Origin: Terebella lapidaria
Lineage: Eukaryota; Annelida; Polychaeta; Terebellida; Terebellidae
DNA: 64,000 bases
Assembly: GCA_949152475.1 (NCBI GenBank)
Contig: OX424561.1
Location: forward strand, 5,952,001 to 6,016,000
Direction of reading: 5' to 3'
Shown here piece by piece: positions 10,001 to 20,670 of the stretch. Made by a program: the position numbers and the translations under genes. Each line of letters begins with the position of its first letter. The stretch's first letter is position 1. Under the pieces are notes generated by a model. That model was not told where the DNA came from and made no database searches. It worked only from the letters and a program-made list of their open reading frames with translations.

Positions 10001-13000
10001 CTGAGACCCATTGGCATGGAGCTGCACCTGGAGAGACCGCATATGCAAGCGACCTAGCGGCACCATCTTCTCTGTCGCCGCCAGGGTGACGATCAAAGAC
10101 TGCCATCGAGACGCAGGCTGAGGGGACTGGCTTAAGAACCCGCGGGAGTGCTTTAATAACTTTGACCGATGCTCCTCGGACGGGATAACAGATCCGGAGA
10201 TAGTCTAAAATCAATAGCCCAGAAATACAAAGTCTTGACGAGGAGATAAGTCGGACTTTTATTGGTTGATTTTGAAGCCCATGGACTGACACAAATCCAC
10301 AACCCACTGGGCTCGACGAAGTAGAGTTCGAGGACACTGGTGCCTGATTAACCAATCGTCGAGATACTGGTAGATCATAATGCTGTTCCGATGAGCCAAC
10401 ACCTACAGCGCCCGAACGCACATCATGAAGATCCAAGGGGCGGTGGACAGGCCGAATGGCAACACCCGAAACTGCCACACCTGGCCCTGATAAAAGAATC
10501 TGAGATATTTCCTGATCGATCTCCTCACAGGAACGTGAAAATAGGCGTCCTTGAGGTCGATTGTCATGACCCATGCACCCAAGGGCATAGCCGACCTCAC
10601 CACCTCCGGAGTCTCCATGGTGAAGATGGGAATAAGCAGATAACGGTCTCGCCAACGAGGCCAGAAACTGCTTGGTCGCGCGCCGACAGGCTCGTCTATA
10701 TATAAGATAGTTACTGGAATGAGAAGACTTGGAAACTCAACTAGCCGTGGGGGTCCACAAAACAAGAAGAGGGATTTATCTGACTTCTTCGCCCCTACAG
10801 GCTTTGCTGGGCTGGCTGGACGTCCTCGGCCACGACCGCCGCGTCCACGCTGCCCCCCTCGTTAACTACCAGCAGGGTCCCCACGAAAGGGCCGATCGAG
10901 AGCCCGGCCCCTACTGCGCCCAGAAGCCGAGGCACCGGAGCCAGACTGAGCCAGCTGCTATTGCTGAGAGCGCTTGCGCTGCTGCTGCTGCTGCTGCTGA
11001 AGCATCCTGGACCACCACTCCATGGCCTTTTATACTGCTGGAGAGAGGCACCCGTAGAAGCCTTGGCCCGCTCATGCTCCTCCTGGCGAGACTTGAGCGC
11101 ATCAACCACCTGATGTGCGTCCACCGGGAAAAGAAGAGGTGACACAGGTCCGGACTCTGGAAGTACTGGGTGAAGCCGAAGCTTGGCCAACAGCTTTTCA
11201 GGGATCTTGAGATCCAGGCGCTGGATGACGGAATCCCTACGCCACAGCTTCGAGGTCCACCATGCCGAACAGTCCAGAGAGACCTTGTCTGCAACCGCCT
11301 TGCCGAGAGACTGTAAAAGCCCCACAGAACCATGCAGAACATCGGATAGTTCAGTCCAATCCAGGTCCTTATTCTCCATCACCTGTTCGTGACAGGAGAC
11401 TGTAGTGAGCGTCAAAGCATGCACCAACCAGTCCATGGATGAGTGGACAGCTACACCCAAACGTAGGGAGGCTTGGAAATCAGCCAACCGGTTCTAAGGA
11501 ACAGAAACAGTCTTAGGTTGAGAAAAGACCTCCTGCTCCTGCAACTTCGATGGGTCAGCGTCCAGCATAGCCAACATGTAAAAATCTTGGATCTTGGGCT
11601 TCGGAAGCAAGACTCCGAGCTGGGGACGGCCGCGCTTGACTGTGTCATCAACCCTAGCAGCCAAGGTGTTGCGAACTCCAGGAGCCAAGGGAAAACGAAG
11701 CGAGTCCCGTGGAACCTTGGGCTGCTGGAGATCCCGCTCTGTGAAAGACCGAGCCTGCTTCGTGGGAGGTGGAGAGTCAGAAGTGAAATCTGGCCACTCT
11801 TCACGTGTCAACCTACGGACGTAATCAAGCTTATCGGCCCAAGGCCGCTTGAACAGATTGTTGGGCTCGTCCTCATTATGAGAGCCTAGGTCCTACTCAC
11901 GGAGATGCTTAGGGCAAACTACACCCGACGGCCCAGACAATGGCACTATACCCTCCTCACAAGAATGGTAGGGAAGATCCTCCGAAGAATCCACAGAGGG
12001 AGAGACCGCCGAAGGGGCCTGGAGGCGCTGAACTATCCAACCTCCCCAAAAACTCGGACCTCATGACCTGCATCTCTTCAACTAACTCCGACCATGCCGT
12101 TGGGTAACTATAACCCTAGGAGACAGAGGATAGCCAGGCCTAAAACCTGAATCTGACAAAGAACTCCTTTGGGATAAGGGCCCGTGGTCTTCACACCCCG
12201 AGACAAGCGACCGAGGTGAGAAACCAAGCCTAAATGGGTTCCCGCTGACTCCCAGGAACCATAACACAGCTCCCGGGACCCGGGAACCCAGGCCACTGGA
12301 TCACCCACAGGGTTGGCAGCCTGAACTGCCAAACCCGTGGTGGATTGTAGCAAACCCATGCGAGGAAACTGGCCCCCGGGGTCCTGAGAACCCGAGGAGC
12401 CAGCGGCCTGCAGTTCACTAATTGAGATGTTAACGGAATTGAACTCTAAGGTAGGGGACATCGTGGGCCGCATCCAAAAGGAGCTCAATGCCAAATAACC
12501 GGTCTATGAGCATGTTTCGGCCCCTTGCCCGGCTATCCTCAGGTGGAAATGGGTTAGAGTTAACCAATGCCATTCGCGAAGAATGAATTGGAAAACTCAT
12601 GGTACTACCAAGGCAGTACGGCAAGCCAGGTCCCGGGAGTCGCGGGAGGCTGAAAGAAAGAACACAAATCATTACTTACAGCAGAAATCAAACGCAGTAC
12701 CAGTAACGCTAAATCCTGCTCCTCACGCCTCTGAACGGCCTGCTTGTGTCTAGATCTGAAGCTAGAACTAGCCGACGGAATGGGAAGGGGCGGGAGTGAT
12801 TTAGCCAATCTTACTTGTTGAACCGCTATAAGTCTGCGTAAGTAATCTGACCAGTCATCCACCGACCAACTAGCGCAGAGTCCACAACAGGCAGTGGGAC
12901 GACATAACGTTCTACACATGCAACAGCTGATGTGCAGCTCCCACTTTGGCAGGCATTGCTTGCAACCCGCGCATTTCATCTGGAAAAATTCCATAATGAA

Positions 13001-16000
13001 ACAAAGGGGCGGGCGATAATGGAGGAAACTGAGTAACACTCGAGGAATTACCAGTTCCTCATAAAAAAACTGTACTAAAAGTACTCTAAACTCTAGTAGC
13101 TGTACGAAGTACACTAGATAGAGAAGAAATCCATAGAAAAACGATCGTAATCCACAAGATTGAAAGCAAACTCCGAATTTGAAAGCCTAAGCAAGATCCT
13201 TTGTCTTGGCGCCAAAACCAGGGAAATGGCAGTTCCGGTGGAATAGCTTCGTCAAGAAATATTTCTCAGTAACCACTGACACAGTCATGTTTCGTCAAGA
13301 AACTTTTATGAATGACTGATGACTGAGGGGCATAGAACACCAGTTTAAGAGAGTTTGCCATTAAAAATTTAATGGCATGATTTCCCTCTTATTTGAAAGC
13401 CAAGTAAGATTACCCAAAAGTGTTTATTATAGAGGTCAAAGTGTGGACATAAATAAATGCTCTAGATTTCACCTTTTTACTTTTGCAGTAATAAACTTAG
13501 CTTCTCATTTGGATAATTTGATTAAATGATAATGAATCAACTGAGCAGAGAGGCACTTACGGGTGACCGAGTCATAGGTGGGATGGTTGGAGTTGCAAGA
13601 CTGATGGCGTCTCTCAAAGCTCGGTCTGACAGCCCCATTGCAACCATCGTCAGGCGTCCCTCCGCATGGGGGCTCAAAAAAAGTAGTCCCGTCTCAGCAG
13701 AGTGATATGTACAAGATCCCAGACTAACAGAAGTTTTACCTGTAAACAATGAATAGTGTGACCTCCACATAACATACTTGGAACACAAAGCACTTATATA
13801 ACATAGTATGGGGAAAATAAATGTATAAATCATTAAACTATGAACTCTTGTAAGATACCTTCATTCAGGCGCCAGTTGACAGGAACCTTAGAAAGGGCAT
13901 CACTCGTCAGACTGTTTTCTGTTGGACTTCCAATCAGTATCAAGTTGTACTGTTCTGTAATGTTAATTGTAACTGATATCAATACATCCAAAGAACATAT
14001 AGAAGTATAAGAGTAAGAAGTAACACTTTAAAGCTACCTATTTCCCAATCCCTACCAGCTGTCTGAGGGTCCAGATCCACGTCCTTGACAACAGTTGCCA
14101 AGGTGTCAGAGGTCAGAAGGAACAAGTTGGCAAGGTACACGCCCAATTCCCGAAGTAACTGGCTGGTCTGATCAGATCCCATTGTGCCTGTGAAAGGAAA
14201 AATACATAGAAAGTTTTGGATGATTCAATCCAAGTACTGCGTCTTTTGACCAGCAGATGTATATACAAGTACATCAACTAGACTGACCTATGACAATGAG
14301 GAAAGGATTCTCTGCAATCCTGCGACCCGGGCCCAAGTCTCTGGGACCCCTCTGACCAGCAAGGTACAGGGTGGAACAGTTCTGACACACTTCCCAGACT
14401 TGGCCGGCTGTATGTGTGCGGGAAAACAAACGACTTTAAAAGCTTTAATCTCTTATGAAATGTGAACACCGTATCAGCTCATTCATTCATGTTTGATATC
14501 TAAGAAACTTCACATGTTTTACTGTTTAATTCAGTGATTTGTACTTACCGTTGCAGAAACAATTCTCGCCACCGTCATCAAGGACTTCCTCCAGACTACC
14601 AGGTGTCACATCAGTGTCATCAATCTTAATGAAAAAACGCTAAGTAACAGGCCAAAACGTGCAAAAGCTGTTCAACAATCAGAAATAATCAGTTCTTGAT
14701 ATTTTCAGTATATTACTGGGTGTCAAAAATTGGGGAAATACATGTATCAAATACAGTGTTTATTATGTACAGTGTTTTCTTCAATACCTTTAAAACACTG
14801 TCCTTCCTAGAAATTGTACGCTTTGGGACTTTAAATCGTTCCTTGATTGAGAACATTTTCACATTCTTCGTGGCCAGTTGAGCAGTACCATCTTCAAGTG
14901 TAATCTGGAAAAAAAAACCCAATATTTTCATGTAAAAAGTCATACTAAATTCGACCATACATGTATATGAAAAACTTTGGCTGACTCAGACATCCAACTG
15001 CACCTCTATAGTACTTGTTCTGTATGGAGCGTGTTGTTGAAGGACTTGTAACCCTTGGAATGATCCACCAAATGCCGGGTTGATCACGGTGTATGTGAGG
15101 TGGTGCCGTGGTGACGGACGACTGTATTTCCCTGCGGCCCCAGGCTCCGAGGCGTCTGAGCACCCCTCCTCGTCACATTGGCCTGTGGGGGGAGGGGTAG
15201 TGGGGAGAGTGGCATGGCTATTGGCGAAGTCTCGCAAGGAAGGGTCATTGATGCATCCACCATCATTTGTGGCTCTAAAAGTGTGGAAGGAATGAACATG
15301 AATATCATGTATAGTATATGTACATCATTTGGCTTCCTGCCAGCTAATTCAATCTTCAGTTCGATCATATTTTATGAATGATATGAATTCTAATATATTT
15401 TAAACTTTGCTATGAAAAATGTCATAAGTAATGACAATTTCATAATAATTTACAAAAAAAATCTTACAGCAGTGATTTTATTCTGAGAAATTCTTGAACT
15501 ATATTGGAATAAAATCAAATTGTTGACAATAAAGTCTCATACTTCGTGTCCCACCACCAGTGGTCCTTGCCAGCTACCTCCTCATAAGTAACATTGACGC
15601 GCCACTGCTTCAGCACACGAACCATCCGTCTGACGAAGTATGGGTGGATCGTCCGATCATCAGCCCCGACACGCGCATACACAGGCATACCCTGGGCACA
15701 TGTCACTGACATATAATTTCATCAGTAGGATAGTCACGAACAAGATATGTCAGAGCTACTGGTATACATGCTGGAATCGATTCTTTAATCACGTGGATCA
15801 TACTACATGATTATAGTACCAAATTCCAATACATGAGTTTGCAGCACAGTTGTACCTGCAAGTTAGAGGCAAATCTATCAGCTTCATTCTCCGCGATGCA
15901 GGACTCGAGGATTGCCTTCACTGAGACGTCCACGTAACTGTTAGCTATGTCGTGTCTGCAAGAACAGAATGATTACATCCTTAAATACTATAGTGTACTC

Positions 16001-19000
16001 AAGTAGAATTTAACAATACCATACATATGTGACAATTTGAGCATGAATGACATCCACATCTGGAGAATATTTTTGACTGAGAATATTGTCTAGAGAAAAT
16101 TATTTTAATCATGTTGTAAAATTTGTGAATTATATGACTTTTAGTTTTGTGAATAGGGGGTTATCAAACATCATTCAACAGAGGGCACCACTATCATTAC
16201 TATCAGTCCTTTTTGGCACCAAAATCATAAACGGATATCGTCTGTAATCATTAATGAAGTACGTTTTGGCGGGAAAATTACGTTCACATGTATATTGATA
16301 ACGCCAGCAAAAACAGTAAAATGACTTCATAAGACTGATAAAGCAGTGCTACCAGCTAGTGATTGCTGATATTTCTGATAACCCCTCATTATCAAACGTG
16401 AGAGAAGTTTCTCAGAGGCGAAGTTGCAAACCTGAAGAAGAGGTTGCTGTCTCCGTACTCCTCTTTCTTGAGCCAGCCTGCGACAGAGATCAGGGCCAGG
16501 ATGCGGTCCGGGTGGTGGGAGGCCAGGTGCCATGCCCCGTGTCCTCCCATAGAGTGACCTTAGAAACGCCACAGAATAAACCATTTTGTATCACATAATA
16601 TATCGTTTTTAATCATGTCTTGATTCCATACTTACCAGCAGATATTTGTACACTGAACTGCAAGCATTTTTTTTTTAACTTTGACAGTTTTTTTTTTTTC
16701 ATTCACAAAAGTTAACTTATAACAAAACAAAAATCTATACAATTTTTTCACAATTTCAGATACTACAAAAACTTGTTGTTTGTACTGACCAGCCAGCACG
16801 AAGTGTTCAGCTGTGGCTTTGGTTGCCAGCCAATCGTGTCTGTATGTGAGCTGGGAGAATTTCTCCAGGGCAGTCAGGGCCGTCAGGGCTCCAGGTCCCT
16901 CCCAGTTGTGGGCTCCATGTCTGTCAACAAACAAAAACACAAACAGATGTGTACTCTAGCGTGTAATGTATAGTTTATTACAATTCGAATGATATGCATA
17001 TACTGTAACAAAAAGCATGCCAAGTGTTGATGATAATTGCCATATTTTTAGACTATTCCATTCCTAGCAATAGCACTCGTTCACACATACATTCAGGCAT
17101 ACATTTACTAAAACAGACAACAGGAAAACATGTACAAAATTTTAGTATGAAATTTGGTTGGTACTCGCCTGGTTGGAGCCAGAACCCAGAGTTTTTCGAG
17201 GCCAAAGATGAAGTTGCCCTCTGAGTCTCCCCGTTTGTAGCTGTCCGCCTGGCTCTGGGCGGGAACGGTGGTCCCGTGGAGCGTCAGTAGAACTGGGCAG
17301 ATCTTGTTATCACACTCAAGGAGAGGGTGGATGGCAGCAGCGTGTTGTACGGAACCATCATAGACGAGGAAAGTGAACACGAATGAGAGGCCTCTCTGAC
17401 GACACTTAAGAAGTATTGGTATAAAACTGCTGCCTTCACTGGTCGTAATCTTGAGCGTAATTGACAAGTCTTCACAGGATTGAGTCACTGGCTGAACCTC
17501 AGAAGAGAGTTGGATTGGAACAGGTCGACTCTGTCCTGGAGCGATGGAAAACTTATGGTCACTGAGTAAGTTAACTTTGAGAGGTAAATCGTCTGGTTTA
17601 GTGTCGACTGCAACTTTCCGGATTCTCAACCATTTATTGGACTGGTAGTTTGAGATCGGAATGTAGAGATACTCAGAGAACAAGTAGCCATCTATAAGCT
17701 GTGGTTGATACAGTGGGGGCAGAATGTTGAAGGCCTCCGTGGCAAGCCCAACACTACATTTGAAGTGTTGGGTGGCTCTTGCTCTAAGTCGGATGTAGAT
17801 AGAATGCACGCCTTTGTCCAAATGAACGGCAAACTTGAACTGATCCCTGCTGTAAACATCCCCAGTGACTGGCACCTCATTGACATAGAGTGTGTGGACT
17901 CCAAGGCACTGAACCAGTACATTGATATTGTTGTTGTTGACGGTGAACTCCGCGACGGCCCAGCCCTGCCACTCTGTAATTCCTACAGAACCCAGCAAGT
18001 TAACGAGCTCGTTCCAGTCAACTGACGGAGAAACTTGGAGATATTCCTTGGTTTTCGTATTGATCACATCCCAAGTGACAACTCCATTTTTAGTTAGTTC
18101 CGAGATATATTTCTTCTTTTTTCTGTCGAATCGGTAAGCGGATGCATTGTATATCCCACCATATGCCTCGACTGGATCTCCGTCTACCTCTGACTTACCA
18201 ATAACAAAAGGCCCGAGGAAATACCAGGCAGAGTTTTCTTTGCTGAGGGAACCATCAATGTTTGCAGCCTCACGGAAACAGGCTGATGCATGGGAGCTGG
18301 CCTTGGGTAGATTGTCTGCTTCCAAATAAACCTGACCGAGACTCGACCATGCCCATCCACTTTGTTTGTTATCTCTTAGAAACAAAATATGGCATGCTAT
18401 CGCTTTCTCAATCTGGAATAAAAAAAAGTCAGGGAAAAACGTGAAATGAATGAATATACATGTATTAGTTCATTTATAAAAATGTATATTGTATGTATGT
18501 ATTTGGGTAAATACTATTTTACTGAGAAAATTATGTATGACTGATACACCTGTATCATGTTCATGAAGTGTACGTTACAACATGTACAACATGTAACGTT
18601 ATGTTGCTTCATTTATGTGCACTTGGTTAACACTTATAGGTACCTGTTTTTTAACTCTAGCTTGATTTAAATTTTCAATAGTGATAGATTTGACTCCACA
18701 CAGTTTTTGTGGAGTCTTCAATCTGTCATATTCCTGCTGCAGCAAGTCACCAGCTCCTTTCTGAAATCATAGGACAGGGTTTTTTTCATTAGATTTATTC
18801 AGTGCACATTTAACATTACAATACACATAGAAATATACAGAGATATGATACAGAGATACAGAGGTACATATACGAGAGTTTAAACAAGTCTAGGTGACTG
18901 ATTGTCCAGAGTTGCAATGTGATCAATATATATTATGCAGAATAATGTAAATCTGATATAGGCCCTAGGGCCGTATATCAACTGATATAACACCTTTTGA

Positions 19001-19250
19001 AATGGCTGAAATGCTAAGAGCCGTTTGACGTCACCATGTTAGAATATGCAGCAAATGTGATGTGTATAGAGCTGCACCATCTTATATTTCATCTAAAAAG
19101 AAGAATAGCCAATAGTTACAGTATAGTGCTAGATACTGCTAGATACTGCTGGATCTGGATCACACTCACTTGTTTCTTGCATTCACTCAGATCACAGAGA
19201 AAAACGTGCAACAAAAAAACGAATAGCGTATTATTGCAAAACTTTGCCAT
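7006..19250 (-). CDS. secreted alpha/beta hydrolase (S9-like esterase/peptidase), 15 coding exons
   Basis: Coding exons on the minus strand in order: 19250-19170, 18760-18644, 18412-17169, 16920-16790, 16558-16432, 15955-15856, 15691-15543, 15274-15004, 14904-14788, 14624-14549, 14407-14288, 14187-14038, 13954-13859, 13739-13561, 7149-7006. They total 3102 nt (1033 aa plus stop) with every junction in phase. The first exon encodes a signal-peptide-like start (MAKFCNNTLFVFLLHVFLC). Residues about 66-480 form a beta-rich N-terminal region. The hydrolase core has GHSMGG (nucleophile Ser about 527), VGADDRT (acid Asp about 611/612) and GKDHWWWDT (His about 644). The last exon gives a conserved C-terminal block (DFVIIGPLYR...GFWGNKWEL). 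Substrate is unknown: the fold fits a peptidase S9/prolyl-oligopeptidase-like or carboxylesterase enzyme, probably extracellular or lysosomal. Intron 3 has a GC donor (17168-17167). The last intron is about 6.4 kb because it contains a DIRS element. Confidence 0.88.
7325..7595. repeat. DIRS right inverted terminal repeat
   Basis: Sequence 7366-7595 is the diverged reverse complement of 13218-13440. The match runs from CTCTATAATAAACACTTTTG through the block ending TTCCACCGGAACCGCCATT. The outer part (7325-7365) is unique to this end and is copied in the internal complementary region. Confidence 0.9.
7629..7730. repeat. DIRS internal complementary region
   Basis: The first half (7629-7687) is the reverse complement of 7325-7382, and the second half (7688-7730) is the reverse complement of the left end up to 13455. 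In DIRS elements this region templates completion of the ends when the linear cDNA is circularised. The join between the two halves therefore marks the element's exact ends. Confidence 0.88.
8127..9443 (-). pseudogene. DIRS tyrosine recombinase, frameshifted
   Basis: Three adjoining minus-strand frames carry one recombinase. 9443-8877 holds the RNase H-distal region and core-binding domain (FKEGRAPSTLAGYRIAIAKT). 8883-8602 holds the first catalytic Arg in LALASGKKRSEV. 8585-8127 holds HDVRALASS (the HxxR motif) and FYCREL with the nucleophile Tyr. The order and spacing match tyrosine recombinases of DIRS elements. At least two frame changes break the reading frame, so this copy cannot make an intact enzyme. 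Confidence 0.85.
9450..10765 (-). pseudogene. DIRS reverse transcriptase / RNase H, disrupted
   Basis: The first RT part (10765-10403) shows MTIDLKDAYFHVPV and FRVLPFGLSTAPW. The catalytic YLDD lies at 10355-10366 in the same frame, but only after an in-frame stop. The RNase H part is in another frame (10655-9450) with LFTDASMEGWGAHWD, ATDNSTVVGYVNKQSG and HIPGNMNVWTDCLS. A further segment with DAMSLDWDGMFVYAYAP sits in a third frame (9580-9266). Motifs are well kept but frames are broken, consistent with a fairly young dead copy. Confidence 0.88.
10795..12994 (-). pseudogene. DIRS Gag-like region, broken
   Basis: A likely start at 12994 (M-E-F-F-Q-M-K-C) leads into a Cys-rich N-terminus with CAGCKQCLPKWELHISCCMC followed by further C-x2-C pairs, seen in DIRS Gag-type first ORFs. 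The rest is spread over several minus frames, ending with a clean stretch at 11487-10795 that includes an alanine/serine run from a CTG/GCT repeat (about 10977-11000). No single open frame covers it. The function is inferred from its place upstream of RT. Confidence 0.65.
13218..13455. repeat. DIRS left inverted terminal repeat
   Basis: Reverse-complement partner of 7366-7595. The end at about 13455 is set by where identity with the internal complementary region stops (shared GTGTGGACATAAATA). It begins about 105 bp beyond the splice donor of the penultimate hydrolase exon (13560). Confidence 0.88.
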
Positions 19251-19888
19251 GATACAGCTGACCACATTCCGTGCACACATTCAGTCTTCATGAGATTGAT
19301 TATGGACTAGATTGGCAACTCATCCTTTCATTTTCGGCGAGATTTGTGTATTCAGAGCACATGGTACTTGTCAAACATGTACTTCCGTTGTAAACAGAGA
19401 AAGCTATTTTTAGCATCGACTACCGTACTTTTCCGTACTGGTGATCTGTAGAACATCTCGGGAACTACATATTGTTCCACAGAAAATGAAATACACATAA
19501 TTTGCAAGCTATTATTAAATCTATAAATATTCGAGTCGGTGTTAACAATCATGTTTTAACTGATTTATCCTGGGCAATTATGAGAACACCATTACCACCG
19601 CAACTAGATCTATCTAGCCTAGGAAATGATCGCAGGCTTCTGTCGTGATAACTGCTGATGGAATGCTGTCGAGTGTCTATTTTATCATGAATCAGTGTGC
19701 AAAACGGTGAGGAAAAAAATGTTTTAAAAAAACTTGAACATCTTCCTCAAGACAAGTGAACAGGTGAAAGACACGTCGGTGATGTAGCTCAGGGCAGTCC
19801 ACTCAATTATTCGTCAGAACGACAGTACTTGTCCCAAACAGCCAAATCAGACACGGTCAACAACAAGTGACGGTACGTGATGATAATC

Positions 19889-19997
19889 GATACAGACGTA
19901 GTTCCTGGCAGTCACTCCGTACGGTCCGGACATCACCGTACGGACATCACCGCATCGGACCGTACGGAGTGACTGCCAGGAACTAGATACAGACGTA
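19889..19997. repeat. hairpin insertion with 12-bp flanking duplication
   Basis: A 29-bp perfect inverted repeat (19900-19928 with 19956-19984) encloses a 27-bp spacer. The insert is bracketed by identical copies of GATACAGACGTA at 19889-19900 and 19986-19997. This is the layout of a very small foldback/MITE insertion with target duplication. Confidence 0.8.
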
Positions 19998-20233
19998 ATC
20001 TGGTAATGATCTCTTGAAACATCATGGTCTGATCATGTCATGTGACAAATGAGGCGCACTGGCTTAGATCTACGTCTTGTGAACTAAGTTAGGAGCAAAT
20101 GTTGGACAACGTACGAGCGTAATGGATAAAGTGCCAGCCTGGGCAAATGTGGGCGTGACCTACGACTCGTAGAGCTGTGTATCGGGAGATGGGTCATGAT
20201 ATGATACTATAAGTTATCATGGGCTTCATACCC

Positions 20234-20287
20234 CAATACGGCCAGCCTGAGCGACGCGGGCTCCGCGTCGCTCAGGCTGCAATACGG
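20234..20287. repeat. 38-bp hairpin insertion with 8-bp flanking duplication
   Basis: Perfect 17-bp arms (20243-20259, 20263-20279) surround the 3-nt loop GCT. CAATACGG occurs on both sides (20234-20241 and 20280-20287). It is GC-rich against AT-rich surroundings. It resembles the 19.9-kb hairpin in layout but has a different sequence. Confidence 0.78.
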
Positions 20288-20625
20288 CGTGATATCTGCC
20301 TGAAGTCACCATATACCACGAGGCCGCACACGTACATGCAACACGAATTCACTGTACGTAGACAATGTTCCAATTCCAAATATCTTAATTTCATATTACC
20401 AGCCGGCAGCCCGTGTCTATTCTGCAACAGCCCTAAAAACAATAGTCCGATGGTATTGTTTGGCCTTCAAGATCATGTCGGGCCGCGTGCATCGGATGAC
20501 GTCACTGGGTGTTTCCCCAAAAATGGCAGGGATCGAGCCGGGAATATTTGAATGCGCAGCACTAAATCTGTGGAAATGTGTGTTTGAACAGTGCTTACAG
20601 AGGGAATCATAGTGGATGTGGATAC

Positions 20626-20670
20626 ATTTCGTTCCTCGGGCTCCGCCCTTCGCGTGCCCGAGAACGAAAT
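20626..20670. repeat. third hairpin, one-base bulge
   Basis: The arms ATTTCGTTCCTCGGGC (20626-20641) and GCCCGAGAACGAAAT (20656-20670) pair except for one extra C. The loop contains CTCCGCCCTTCGCGT. The string GGGCTCCGC is shared with the apex of the 20.25-kb hairpin. No clear flanking duplication is seen. Confidence 0.7.

Larger units (their letters stand above)
7325..13455 (-). mobile_element. DIRS-type tyrosine-recombinase retrotransposon, decayed, intronic
   Basis: A complete DIRS architecture in minus orientation. Inverted terminal repeats lie at about 7325-7595 and 13218-13455. Next to the right repeat is an internal complementary region (about 7629-7730) whose two halves are the complements of the extreme right end (7325-7382) and the extreme left end (13414-13455), joined at about 7687. 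Between them lie Gag-like, reverse transcriptase/RNase H and tyrosine recombinase sequences, each split by frameshifts or stops. This internal-complement structure is diagnostic of DIRS elements, which integrate by recombinase rather than by integrase. The element sits wholly inside the last intron of the hydrolase gene, on the same strand. No obvious target duplication was seen, as expected for the class. Confidence 0.93.

Noticed and set aside
10391..11889. Plus-strand open frames opposite the DIRS Gag/RT region
   Set aside because: Antisense shadows of the minus-strand retrotransposon coding region.
17705..18329. Plus-strand open frames opposite the large hydrolase exon
   Set aside because: Antisense shadows; the minus-strand exon has phase-consistent splice sites and homologous motifs.
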